The translations under genes were made by a program, and so were the position numbers. Below are positions 7,555-16,390 of a stretch of 61,122 bases of DNA, piece after piece. The stretch spans positions 1-61,122 of the forward strand of contig NZ_JAVIDR010000022.1 in assembly GCF_031157835.1 (NCBI RefSeq). The letters are read 5' to 3'. Below the pieces are notes generated by a model. The model had not been told where the DNA came from, did no database searches, and saw nothing but the letters and a program-made list of their open reading frames with translations. Positions within the stretch are counted from its first letter, which is position 1. Each line of letters opens with the position of its first letter. Source of the stretch: Acinetobacter rudis (GTDB lineage Bacteria; Pseudomonadota; Gammaproteobacteria; Pseudomonadales; Moraxellaceae).

Positions 7555-9333
7555 ATGATGCGAACACATTACTGTGGCTCATTAACAGAAGCCCAAATTG
7601 ACCAAACAGTGACATTATGCGGTTGGGTACACCGTCGCCGCGATCATGGCGGTGTAATCTTCCTCGACATGCGAGACCGTGATGGTTTAGTTCAGGTTGT
7701 TATCGATCCTGATACTCCTGAAGCATTCTCTACTGCTGATAAAGCACGTTCAGAATTTGTTCTAAAAGTTACTGGCCGCGTTCGTCGCCGCTATGCTGGT
7801 ACTGAAAATGCCAACATGACTAGTGGCCAAATCGAAGTACTGGGTAAAGAAATTGAAGTTCTTGCCAGCTCTGAAACACCGCCATTCCCACTTAATGATG
7901 ACACTGTAAATATTTCTGAAGATGTACGTTTAAAATATCGTTTCTTAGATATTCGTCGTCCAGAAATGTTGGATCGTTTACGTTTCCGTTCAAAAGTTAC
8001 TAATTTAATCCGTAATTATCTTGATGACCACGGTTTCCTTGATGTTGAAACACCTATCTTGACTCGTGCAACCCCAGAAGGTGCACGTGACTATTTAGTT
8101 CCAAGTCGTGTTTCAAATGGTAGTTTCTATGCTTTACCACAATCACCACAATTGTTTAAACAATTGCTTATGGTTGGTGGTATTGATCGTTACTACCAAA
8201 TTGCAAAATGCTTCCGTGATGAAGACTTACGTGCTGACCGTCAACCAGAATTTACTCAAATCGACATTGAAACATCATTCCTAAATGATGATGAAATCAT
8301 GGATTTGATGGAAGGTATGACCGTTAAACTTTTCAATGAATTACTTGGTATTCAATTTGATAAGTTCCAACGCATGCCATATAGCGAAGCAATGCGTGAC
8401 TATGCATCAGATAAACCGGACTTACGTATTCCATTAAAATTAGTAGATGTTGCTGATTTAATGCAAGAAGTAGAATTTAAGGTTTTTGCAGGTCCTGCTA
8501 AAGATCCTAAAGGTCGTATTGCTGCACTACGTGTACCTGGAGCTGCATCACTACCACGTAGTCAAATTGATGAATACACCAAATTCGTAGGTATCTACGG
8601 TGCCAAAGGTCTTGCTTACATTAAAGTTAATGAACTTGAAAAAGGCATTGAAGGCTTACAATCACCGATCGTCAAATTTATTGAACCAATCGTAATGGAA
8701 CTATTGGCACGTGTAGGTGCTCAAAATGGTGACATCGTTTTCTTTGGTGCAGATAAAGCTAAAGTTGTAAATGATGCAATGGGCGCACTTCGTGTCAAAA
8801 TTGGTCATGATATGAATATGGCAACTTGTGAATGGGCACCACTTTGGGTTGTTGACTTCCCAATGTTTGAAGAAGTGGATGAAGGTAAATGGACTTCGGT
8901 TCACCACCCATTTACACTTCCAAAATCAAGTGTTGAAGATGTGAAAAACAACCCAGGTGAAGCACTATCAGTCGCTTACGATATGGTATTGAACGGTACT
9001 GAAATTGGTGGTGGTTCGCTTCGTATTTATACACTTGAAATGCAAAAAGCCATTTTTGAAGCACTTGGTATTAGTGATGAAGAAGCTGAAGAGAAATTTA
9101 GCTTCTTACTCAATGCACTAAAATATGGTGCTCCTCCTCATGGTGGTTTGGCATTTGGTTTAGATCGTCTAGTTATGCTTATGACAGGCGCTTCATCTAT
9201 TCGTGATGTAATTGCATTCCCGAAAACTAAAACAGCTGAATGTCCATTGACTCAAGCACCTGCACCAGTTGAAGCCAATCAACTACGTGATCTTGGTATT
9301 CGTTTACGTGAAAAAGCAAAAGTTGAAGCTTAA
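7555..9333 (+). CDS. aspS: Aspartyl-tRNA synthetase
   Basis: A 592-residue class II aminoacyl-tRNA synthetase of the bacterial type. It has an N-terminal OB-fold anticodon-binding domain (about 1-110, starting RTHYCGSL), catalytic motif 2 around residues 218-236 ([19 protein letters not shown]) and motif 3 near 530-540 ([12 protein letters not shown]). The bacterial GAD insertion domain lies between (about 290-410). It charges tRNA-Asp, and in bacteria lacking AsnRS also tRNA-Asn; the discriminating status is not judged here. GC content is visibly higher than in the surrounding locus, as expected for a conserved core gene. It forms one border of the outer-core locus and is closed by a strong terminator. 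Confidence 0.97.
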   Translation: MMRTHYCGSLTEAQIDQTVTLCGWVHRRRDHGGVIFLDMRDRDGLVQVVIDPDTPEAFSTADKARSEFVLKVTGRVRRRYAGTENANMTSGQIEVLGKEIEVLASSETPPFPLNDDTVNISEDVRLKYRFLDIRRPEMLDRLRFRSKVTNLIRNYLDDHGFLDVETPILTRATPEGARDYLVPSRVSNGSFYALPQSPQLFKQLLMVGGIDRYYQIAKCFRDEDLRADRQPEFTQIDIETSFLNDDEIMDLMEGMTVKLFNELLGIQFDKFQRMPYSEAMRDYASDKPDLRIPLKLVDVADLMQEVEFKVFAGPAKDPKGRIAALRVPGAASLPRSQIDEYTKFVGIYGAKGLAYIKVNELEKGIEGLQSPIVKFIEPIVMELLARVGAQNGDIVFFGADKAKVVNDAMGALRVKIGHDMNMATCEWAPLWVVDFPMFEEVDEGKWTSVHHPFTLPKSSVEDVKNNPGEALSVAYDMVLNGTEIGGGSLRIYTLEMQKAIFEALGISDEEAEEKFSFLLNALKYGAPPHGGLAFGLDRLVMLMTGASSIRDVIAFPKTKTAECPLTQAPAPVEANQLRDLGIRLREKAKVEA

Positions 9334-9353
9334 TTTTAATAGCTTTACTTGAA

Positions 9354-9386
9354 AAGAAGCTCGCTTATTAGCGAGCTTCTTTTTTT
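9354..9386 (+). terminator. Rho-independent terminator of aspS
   Basis: AGAAGCTCGCT (9355-9365) pairs with AGCGAGCTTCT (9370-9380), an 11-pair stem with a four-base loop, followed by six T residues. Confidence 0.9.
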
Positions 9387-9478
9387 CAAAAGAAAGAAAT
9401 TAGACAAATTAACTGAAGATTGTTCTATACCAATACAAATGGCATAATAAACGCCCTTCTTGTTACTGGAATTTAATT

Positions 9479-9700
9479 ATGGCTATGCGTTCTGATGTAC
9501 GTCGTCATACAATTGTTCTTATTGCTTTTGCAATCATTCAATGGGGGTTTATGCGTTACATTGTTGATCAAGAATTATTTAATTTAACCACATATCAACG
9601 CATTTTATTTTTTTGTGTAAGTAGTTTTGGTGGTGCATTTTTAATTTTTGGTGCCTTCATTTATATGGTACTGAAAGGCAACCAATCGGATCAAACTTAA
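9479..9700 (+). CDS. Small two-helix inner-membrane protein, 73 residues
   Basis: I do not recognise a named family. The N-terminus is basic (MAMRSDVRRH). Two hydrophobic segments follow (about residues 10-26 and 43-64) with a short polar loop between them, so both termini are probably cytoplasmic. It is the first gene after aspS on the same strand, behind the aspS terminator, and ends 25 bases before a GT25 glycosyltransferase. The close spacing suggests co-transcription with that gene. The coding potential is good for its length; the function is unknown. Confidence 0.6.
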   Translation: MAMRSDVRRHTIVLIAFAIIQWGFMRYIVDQELFNLTTYQRILFFCVSSFGGAFLIFGAFIYMVLKGNQSDQT

Positions 9701-9725
9701 TTCACTTCAATTTGGATTTTTATTC

Positions 9726-10508
9726 ATGTCTCATAGAAAGTATCTTGTCACAATTCAAAAACCTGGTGAAACCCGTTTTGATACTTTCTTTAGCAAGAAC
9801 AATTTTCAAATCGAAGACTTTAGACTTGTTGGTGTTAAAGGCTTAGAACTCTCTACCAAACAATATTTTGAACTAGCAGTTGCGAATCACCCCATTCCAT
9901 TAACACCAGCCGAACTTGGCTGCACCCTCTCACACTTAGAGGCTTTACAAGACTTTTTAACATCTGAAGCAAAATATGCTTATGTATTTGAAGATGACGT
10001 AATTTTTAAAACAGAAGTAGATTTTGATCAAGAGTTAGAATTTCTAGGAGAAGGCTTTATTCTCAGTTTAGGTGGTATCAAACTGCATATTTGTCAAAAA
10101 GCCCGAGGTAATCTACTCAAACAGAAATATGCCAATAAACCAATATTAAAACTACACCCATTTTTTAGTGATAAAGCATTTTATGCAATGGGCTATGTGA
10201 TGGATAAAAAAGCGGCACAAGCATATATTGAGTTTCACAAAGTAATCCAACATGCTGATGCATGGCAGCTCTTTCTTCAGCAACAACCTGAAATCAACTT
10301 CTACTTTACCGATATACTAGAGCACCCCGAACTTAACTTTGTAAATAACACTCAAAGCTCAATTGAAAATGAACGCCTGCAAATTATTAAACCAGCTGAA
10401 TTTCCAAACTCTTTCTACATTTTACTGAAAAAATATTTGCAGCTTAAATTTTTTCGTATACATAAAAAAATGTTGCGACGAAAAACTCAACGTTATCCAA
10501 ATAGCTAA
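9726..10508 (+). CDS. GT25-family glycosyltransferase (LPS core)
   Basis: A 260-residue cytoplasmic glycosyltransferase of family GT25 (Lex1/LgtB/LpsA type), which adds sugars, often galactose or glucose, to lipooligosaccharide core. It shows LTPAELGCTLSH (59-70), the donor-metal motif EDD (89-91, in YVFEDDVIF) and a LGGIK segment (about 115-119), all family hallmarks. The last 30 residues are basic and aromatic, typical of membrane association. It faces a close paralogue tail-to-tail with only 12 bases between them. Sugar specificity cannot be inferred. Confidence 0.85.
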   Translation: MSHRKYLVTIQKPGETRFDTFFSKNNFQIEDFRLVGVKGLELSTKQYFELAVANHPIPLTPAELGCTLSHLEALQDFLTSEAKYAYVFEDDVIFKTEVDFDQELEFLGEGFILSLGGIKLHICQKARGNLLKQKYANKPILKLHPFFSDKAFYAMGYVMDKKAAQAYIEFHKVIQHADAWQLFLQQQPEINFYFTDILEHPELNFVNNTQSSIENERLQIIKPAEFPNSFYILLKKYLQLKFFRIHKKMLRRKTQRYPNS

Positions 10509-10520
10509 AATAAAAATATT

Positions 10521-11294
10521 TTATAGTGGCACTCTTACACCATTAAATTTATTTAAAAAGATTTTTTTCAGTTTCCGTCTCCAATAGCGGAAATAAGAAG
10601 ATTTTTTCTGAGCATAAGCTCCGCATGCCAGCCGTTCGCTTTCGAGATAACTTAAGTGCTTTGCATTTGCAATAATAGGATGATCAAATAAATAGCATGC
10701 ATAAAAACTAAATGGCTGAGTATAGTTAGTTAACTCCTGCCAGTGATCATATATCTTGGGTGTTTGATGATAATCAAGCAACAACTCAGCCATTTTTCGA
10801 TCGACTATATAAGCATAGGCATAAGCTAAGTTTTCTAAAAAATCTGAATCAACTTCTAAGATTTTTTCCCCTATTAGTGTTGTATCTATATACCGACCTC
10901 GTACTCGATCACAAATTTTAAATTGAATACCACCCAAACTTAGAAAAAAACAGGGTTTAAGTGCCAAAGATGTTACTAAGTCATTTAATTGAGCTAAATC
11001 AATAGGAAAACGCTCAATTACATCATCTTCAAAAACAATAGCATACTCATCTTCTGACTGAAGAAAATCACGAAGTGCTGCAAGATGAGACAATGTACAA
11101 CCGAGCTCTCCAGGTGTAAGTGCTTTTAACTGGCCAGCAACAGCCAATTTAAAATATTCTTCTACATTCAGTTGCTTACCAATTACACCAAATTTTTTAA
11201 AATTTTCAATTTCACCCTTAAAAGTTGTTTGTCCAAAAAAATTGTATAAGCGCGGACTATCAACATCCTCAATACTTATTAAATATTTCTTCAT
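10521..11294 (-). CDS. GT25-family glycosyltransferase, paralogue of the preceding gene
   Basis: A 257-residue GT25 enzyme. LTPGELGCTLSH and EDD sit at the same residue numbers (59-70 and 89-91) as in the neighbouring GT25 enzyme. Over residues 51-94 I count 31 of 44 identical positions, so the two are recent or conserved paralogues. A LSLGGIQFKICDR segment follows. The C-terminus is Lys/Arg/aromatic-rich and probably binds the membrane surface. It is convergent with the upstream paralogue, giving an inverted pair, and is the only minus-strand gene between aspS and the 16.4 kb boundary. Expected role: addition of an outer-core hexose. Confidence 0.85.
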   Translation of the reverse strand: MKKYLISIEDVDSPRLYNFFGQTTFKGEIENFKKFGVIGKQLNVEEYFKLAVAGQLKALTPGELGCTLSHLAALRDFLQSEDEYAIVFEDDVIERFPIDLAQLNDLVTSLALKPCFFLSLGGIQFKICDRVRGRYIDTTLIGEKILEVDSDFLENLAYAYAYIVDRKMAELLLDYHQTPKIYDHWQELTNYTQPFSFYACYLFDHPIIANAKHLSYLESERLACGAYAQKKSSYFRYWRRKLKKIFLNKFNGVRVPL

Positions 11295-11700
11295 TAGATT
11301 GGCTATAAATTATTTTAAACATGTTCATTGTACTCTAGAATTACATCATTTATAAATCAATAAATCAGGCATTTTCTTTGCGTCTTTTGATTCTCATATC
11401 AATACAGAAATGAAAACAAGATAATGTTTATTATTTATAAAAATTTATAAATTTAAGATAGTTACAATAGATATAGCCCGCATCTTTTATATTCAATTCA
11501 TTCAACTCGTTTTTTGATCAAAAGATCATTTTGGCTTATTTTTTATAGGTCTTCAGCAAGATTCTTAAAACGACATTACGCAAACTACTCTTTAATAGAA
11601 AGTGATATATAACTCAATTTTCTCAATAAAAATGTAAATTATTTGACCAACAATGCAGAAGTCTTTATTTTAAATGGCTATTTAGAATTTTCCTTTTACG
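11295..11700. other. AT-rich divergent intergenic region
   Basis: These 406 bases separate two divergent glycosyltransferase genes and must hold both promoters. I see a perfect 12-base palindrome TTTTGATCAAAA at 11512-11523 but no convincing -35/-10 pair, no JUMPstart-like element and no gene. Confidence 0.5.
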
Positions 11701-12933
11701 ATGAATCGCTTAATTAAACGCTATCTATTAGAAAAAAACCTACAGGTTTCACCTGTCATCCGTTCAGTATTACGATTGTTTAAACAGGGTGAAATTAAAA
11801 CCATCTATTGGATAGATCAGCTTGAGTCTCATAAATTAGAAACATTATTCAAAAATGATGATGTTATTTCTGTAGCGCCATGTATCAACCATCAAAACAA
11901 TATAATTTCTACTCAAAAGCTTGAGACAAATCTTTATCTTTTTAAAAATGCTTATATTCATCCTCGTTCAAGCCATTTTATTTATGGGCCCCAGCATGAT
12001 CTCATGATGGAGCGAGTTACTGGAGCGAATTTGGCTTATTGTAATTATGCTACTGGTTACTTACGATTTCATAATCAAACCCATGCAATGATTAAAAACC
12101 AGTTTAGGTCTAACAAGCAAGATGCTCATTACAATACCTTATATCTAGGTGGTAATGGGGTAACTAACTATTATCATTGGCTTATTGAAGTTGCGCCCAA
12201 ACTATTATTGATTACACCGAATCTCTTAAAAAAATATAAAATCAAATATTTAATTCTAGATCACACTATTCAACAGCTCCCCTCATTTCAAGAAATATTA
12301 AAATTATTTTTAAAACAACAACAGCTCTCTATAGAGGTGATCTACAGAAATAAAAATGAGATATCTATTGTTAATAATCTATTCTATATTAATCATCGGA
12401 ACAATTTCGTTTATAACTCACAGATTAAATTATCATCACATGAGTTTTCATATGTTTGTCCTCAACTGATTAATAAAGTACGCGATGTGTGTTTAGGACA
12501 GGCCAATAAAATAGTTAAAAATAGAACATATCCTGAAAAAATTTTCTTAGCTAGAAAACCAGAATCAGTTCGTACATATAATCAAGATGAAATATTAGCC
12601 TATTTTTTACAACAAGGCTTTACTGCCGTCTATTTAGAGGATTATTGTTTTTTAGAGCAAGTATTATTATTTAACCATGCAAAATTTATTATCGGTCCAA
12701 CAGGTGCTGCATGGTCAAATCTTATTTTTTGCCAAACAGCGACACAAGCCCTCAGTTGGCTTCCAATACAAATTTCAGAATTCTCTGTATTTTCAACATT
12801 GGCTCATATTGTACAATGTGATATGCAATTCATTTTAGCTCATCCACAAGACCCACTAAATGCTCATAGTAACTACAACGTAAAATTAGACCATATCAGC
12901 CAACTATATGCGGACATGTTAAATCAAAACTAA
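11701..12933 (+). CDS. GT61-family (DUF563) glycosyltransferase
   Basis: A 410-residue GT-B fold enzyme with the two hallmarks of GT61/DUF563. These are NYYHWLIE (157-163) in the N-terminal half, where the family has an invariant His-Trp, and GPTGAAWSNLIF (332-343) in the nucleotide-sugar-binding C-terminal half. An FLARK segment near 282-286 also fits. Bacterial members act in capsule, O-antigen and lipooligosaccharide synthesis. No signal peptide is present, so the product is cytoplasmic. It starts a rightward run of outer-core genes; the next gene begins about 90 bases downstream. Donor and acceptor sugars are not inferable. Confidence 0.85.
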   Translation: MNRLIKRYLLEKNLQVSPVIRSVLRLFKQGEIKTIYWIDQLESHKLETLFKNDDVISVAPCINHQNNIISTQKLETNLYLFKNAYIHPRSSHFIYGPQHDLMMERVTGANLAYCNYATGYLRFHNQTHAMIKNQFRSNKQDAHYNTLYLGGNGVTNYYHWLIEVAPKLLLITPNLLKKYKIKYLILDHTIQQLPSFQEILKLFLKQQQLSIEVIYRNKNEISIVNNLFYINHRNNFVYNSQIKLSSHEFSYVCPQLINKVRDVCLGQANKIVKNRTYPEKIFLARKPESVRTYNQDEILAYFLQQGFTAVYLEDYCFLEQVLLFNHAKFIIGPTGAAWSNLIFCQTATQALSWLPIQISEFSVFSTLAHIVQCDMQFILAHPQDPLNAHSNYNVKLDHISQLYADMLNQN

Positions 12934-13023
12934 ATGTATTCTTTATATTTAACGCACTTTCCCATTTTAGCTATTCTTATTGGTGTAGAATACAGTCAGT
13001 ATTAAGAGATTATTATTTGCCAT

Positions 13024-13920
13024 ATGAAACGTGTAATTTTAAAAAAGTGGTATAAATTTCAACAGAGTAGACTAGAGAAAAAATTTGACTCTCATTGGTA
13101 TATTCGTTTTGGCTGGTTGAATCAACAATTTTCAAATTTAGAACAACTCAAAAACCTGCACGAAATTCATTCACCAAAAAAATTCACTTTTGCAGACTGT
13201 TTCTATGCAAAACACCAAGATCGTCATTTTATTTTTTTTGAAGAAGTGGATGACCTACATCCCGTTGGCTTCTTATCTGTCCTTGAAGTTTTTAAAGATG
13301 GGCACTACAGCCAACCACAACCTGTAATGCAACTTGATTACCATCTTTCCTACCCATGTGTATTTCAAGTTGGACAAGCTTGGTACATGATTCCAGAAAC
13401 ATGTGTAAATAAAACCATTGAATTATGGAAAGCTACTGATTTTCCATATAAATGGGAAAAACATTCAAATTTGATGGAAAATATTGCTGCAGCGGACACT
13501 ACGCCTTTTTACCATGAGGGAATGTGGTACTTATTTACTTCAACACGTCGTAATTGTAAGAAGTTTGGCGATCGTCTTGATCTTTTTTATACTAAAGACA
13601 TCTTAAATCCAGACTGGAAAGAGCATCCTAAAAATCCAGTATGTAAAGGCAGAGTACAATATCGCATGGCTGGTAAGCCTTTTTACAGTCAGGGTAAATT
13701 AATCAGACCAAGTCAAGATTCGTTAAAACGTTATGGTGGACAGATTCAACTCCATCATATTACTCAACTCAGCCCAACTGATTATAGTGAGCACCTGATT
13801 GAAGATATTCATGCAAACTGGCACGAGATGGATGATGGATGCCACACAATTGATGTACATGAAGATTTTGTAGTCATGGATGCAATACGTCTAACAGCTA
13901 AAACACCAACTAATAACTAA
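13024..13920 (+). CDS. Five-bladed beta-propeller (GH43/GINT1-N-like) protein
   Basis: A 298-residue soluble protein built of repeated short beta motifs, for example FTFADCFYAK (about 55-64), FIFFEEVDD, YPCVFQVGQAWYMIPET (about 117-133), AAADTTPFYHEGMWYLFTS (about 157-175) and IRPSQDS. This blade pattern resembles GH43/GH62-type propellers and the N-terminal domain of plant glucosamine inositolphosphorylceramide transferases. Acinetobacter outer-core loci often carry a gene called a glycosyl hydrolase (ghy) in this context. Whether it hydrolyses, transfers or merely binds sugar is unknown. Acidic residues suited to catalysis (D58, D160, E131) are visible but their role is inference. It has no signal peptide, so it would act in the cytoplasm, which argues against a conventional secreted hydrolase. 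Confidence 0.65.
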   Translation: MKRVILKKWYKFQQSRLEKKFDSHWYIRFGWLNQQFSNLEQLKNLHEIHSPKKFTFADCFYAKHQDRHFIFFEEVDDLHPVGFLSVLEVFKDGHYSQPQPVMQLDYHLSYPCVFQVGQAWYMIPETCVNKTIELWKATDFPYKWEKHSNLMENIAAADTTPFYHEGMWYLFTSTRRNCKKFGDRLDLFYTKDILNPDWKEHPKNPVCKGRVQYRMAGKPFYSQGKLIRPSQDSLKRYGGQIQLHHITQLSPTDYSEHLIEDIHANWHEMDDGCHTIDVHEDFVVMDAIRLTAKTPTNN

Positions 13921-13933
13921 TCTATCTTTTAAT

Positions 13934-13988
13934 AAAATTATCTTGCAAGGCTAATCTCTATATAAGCATTGTTCTGCAAGATAATTTT
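13934..13988. repeat. 14-base inverted repeat
   Basis: AAAATTATCTTGCA (13934-13947) and TGCAAGATAATTTT (13975-13988) are perfect complements with a 27-base spacer. It lies just after the propeller gene's stop codon, so it may be its terminator or an mRNA-stabilising stem. Confidence 0.5.
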
Positions 13989-14401
13989 AATTCACTATTT
14001 CTTACATTCTTCTCTTCTCTGATCACAAATAAAGGTACCAACATATAAATAAAGAAATACGGTTTTGACCTAAAAACATCAAATAACAATTTAAAAATCA
14101 CAAAACTTACTTATTTTACAGCATCCCCACTTCACCTATTATTTAAAATCTCATTATCAACGTTTGATTTACTTTTCTGATTAGACCTTACTTTACAATA
14201 CCAACTTGACCACAACTGAACAACAAAATCATTTTAATCGTTTTATTTTGGCAAGAAATTAATAACAAAATTAATTTAATTTTAAACACTTAAACAATAA
14301 CAACAATATTTAACTCTTTTGTATTACTACTTTTTTTGCTAACGTACCTCATCCTAAGGATAAAAAATGATTGAGCAATCATCACAACATTGAGATAGTA
14401 A
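13989..14401. other. AT-rich region before the CgeB-like gene
   Basis: No standard gene is visible in these 413 bases. Near the end (14367-14393) there is an eight-codon reading frame, MIEQSSQH, preceded by AAGGA with good spacing. The frame overlaps a small hairpin ATGATT-GAGC-AATCAT (14367-14382). It ends nine bases before the next start codon, so it could be a leader peptide or simply the gene's ribosome-loading region. Confidence 0.35.
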
Positions 14402-15451
14402 ATGTCTGATAAATTAAAGATCTTACATATAGCGAATTTTAAAACTGAACATAATGGTAGTATGTTCTATAATACTGATACCAAAATTCAGCACGGTCTA
14501 ATCGAGCTTGGACATTATGTTCATGGTTTTGACTATAAATATATGGTACGTAAAAGTAATATTTTTAATACCACCTCATTATCACATAAAAAAACACATC
14601 AACAATTACTTGAGTTATGCGAAAACATACACTTTGATTTAATTTTAATTGGACATATCCAACTCCCTATAGACTTACTTGAAAAAATCAAAGCAATTCA
14701 TCCATGTAAAATTGCAATGTGGTTTGTCGATCCGATTAATGAACCTCATCGTCTAGAACACTTTAAAGCAATGCAATCACAGGTTGATGCAATTTTTGCG
14801 ACTACAGCTGGTGAATGCTTAAAGCAACTTTCTTCAAATCTTCCGCAACCTATATGTGCATTTACACCCAATATTAGCCTTGCGTCGATTGAACACCCTC
14901 GTTGTGATTGGAACAATTATCAATACGATGTTATTTTCTGTGGCTCTAACTCTAAATATCCCGAACGTGAACAGTTTATTCAATCATTAGTTGAACAACT
15001 CCCTGCACTAAAATTTAAGCTCGGGGCATGCTTAGGACATCCACCGTTATTTGGACATCATTATCAAACAGCAGTGCAACAAAGCCTGATGAGTATTAAC
15101 TATTCAAAATATAATGATATTTATATGTATAGTAGTGATCGTCTCGCACAATTAACAGGTATGGGAAGTCTTGTTTTTACAGCTAAAACACCAGGTTTAG
15201 AATTACTTTTCCCAAATGATTGTGTTGTTTATTTCGATCATATTGATGATGTTATTAAAAAGCTCACATACTTTCATAAACATCCAGAACATGCTATTGA
15301 AATAGCTCAAAAAGGCTATCAATTAGCACATCAACGCTTTGAAGCAAAAAATGTACTACAACAGTGGATTAACCTTTTGTATCAATATCCTTTAAACTCT
15401 GTATGGCAACAAGAGGTTTATCACAAAGGACAAAGAATCCAATATGTCTAA
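14402..15451 (+). CDS. CgeB/DUF3880-like glycosyltransferase (GT-B fold)
   Basis: A 349-residue putative glycosyltransferase. The N-terminal half (KILHIANFKTEHNGSMFYNT) and a mid segment, AMWFVDPINEPHR (about 108-120), resemble the spore-maturation CgeB/DUF3880 group. The C-terminal half, with RLAQLTGMGSLVFT (about 248-261) and a terminal GYQLAHQRF helix, fits the Glyco_trans_1_2 domain of those proteins. It has no signal peptide. The reading frame ends eight bases into the next GT25 gene (ATGTCTAA overlap), which shows translational coupling. It probably adds one outer-core sugar; the specificity is unknown. Confidence 0.7.
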   Translation: MSDKLKILHIANFKTEHNGSMFYNTDTKIQHGLIELGHYVHGFDYKYMVRKSNIFNTTSLSHKKTHQQLLELCENIHFDLILIGHIQLPIDLLEKIKAIHPCKIAMWFVDPINEPHRLEHFKAMQSQVDAIFATTAGECLKQLSSNLPQPICAFTPNISLASIEHPRCDWNNYQYDVIFCGSNSKYPEREQFIQSLVEQLPALKFKLGACLGHPPLFGHHYQTAVQQSLMSINYSKYNDIYMYSSDRLAQLTGMGSLVFTAKTPGLELLFPNDCVVYFDHIDDVIKKLTYFHKHPEHAIEIAQKGYQLAHQRFEAKNVLQQWINLLYQYPLNSVWQQEVYHKGQRIQYV

Positions 15452-16286
15452 AGCATCTTTATTAATTATTTGTATATCATTAAAACAATCCGTCGCACGC
15501 CGAAATAATATTACGGACGAGATACAGCAGTTAGAGCAGCTCTGTCCTGAACTATCTATCGACTTTAAGTTTTTTGATGGAATATATGGCAAAGATCTTG
15601 CCCCTGAATATTTATCTTTTATCAACATCGCTAGAGAACAAGCTGGATTATGTCAACGTCCTCTAGTGACTGGTGAAATTGGCTGCTTATTAAGTCATTT
15701 ATTTGTTTGGCAACGTTTAATCAATGGGGACTACGATCAATACCAACGTGTCATTATTATTGAAGATGATGTTTATCTAAATAAAAATAGGCTCAATGAA
15801 AAATTACTCGATATTCAAAACTCCAAAGAAGACTTTATATTTTTGGGTGGACATGCGCTAAAATCAAGAACAAGAATTCATGGTTATGCTTCAGATAACC
15901 AACTGTATTTTAACATGTTAGGGCCTTCTTATTTATACAGCACAGCTTGTGCTTATAGTCTAAACAAAGCAGCTGCTACAGATTTTTTATATAAACTTAT
16001 AGCAAAACCCACTTTTGTTGATGACTGGCAATATCTACTTAAAGATCGCTTTAAAGTAATGCATTATTTTTGCTTTGAGCAAGGTGGTGAAGAAGATAGT
16101 ACTATTGGTAGTAATCGAGTAGATGTAAAACCATCAACCACGATTGATCGCCTCAAGAAAAATTTACCCAAAATTATGCAAGATCTAGTGGCAAGATTAA
16201 AACTTCTCGTGGTGTTTAAACGATGCACTTCTTTAAGTCAATTTTTCAAACAAGCTGGTGAAGATGGCTATCGCATTGATCAATGA
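15444..16286 (+). CDS. GT25-family glycosyltransferase
   Basis: A 280-residue GT25 enzyme, the third in this locus and more distant from the other two. Family landmarks are GEIGCLLSH (77-85), EDD (107-109 in VIIIEDDVY), FLGGHALKSR (about 127-136) and FVDDWQYL (about 187-194). The start codon lies inside the end of the preceding CgeB-like gene (8-base overlap), so the two enzymes are made together and probably act on the same core acceptor. It ends at a bidirectional terminator that separates the rightward and leftward halves of the outer-core locus. Confidence 0.85.
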   Translation: MSKASLLIICISLKQSVARRNNITDEIQQLEQLCPELSIDFKFFDGIYGKDLAPEYLSFINIAREQAGLCQRPLVTGEIGCLLSHLFVWQRLINGDYDQYQRVIIIEDDVYLNKNRLNEKLLDIQNSKEDFIFLGGHALKSRTRIHGYASDNQLYFNMLGPSYLYSTACAYSLNKAAATDFLYKLIAKPTFVDDWQYLLKDRFKVMHYFCFEQGGEEDSTIGSNRVDVKPSTTIDRLKKNLPKIMQDLVARLKLLVVFKRCTSLSQFFKQAGEDGYRIDQ

Positions 16287-16315
16287 TTAATTTACTATCA
16301 CCATTTATTCTCCTC

Positions 16316-16350
16316 ATAAAAAAGAGACCGATATAAATCGGTCCCTTTTA
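16316..16350. terminator. Bidirectional terminator
   Basis: GACCGAT (16326-16332) pairs with ATCGGTC (16337-16343) around an ATAA loop. The stem is flanked by an A-run on the left and a T-run on the right. It lies between convergent genes and can serve both. Confidence 0.75.
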
Positions 16351-16390
16351 AGCGATTACAATTCACACTCGCAGATTATTTATACTGCTC

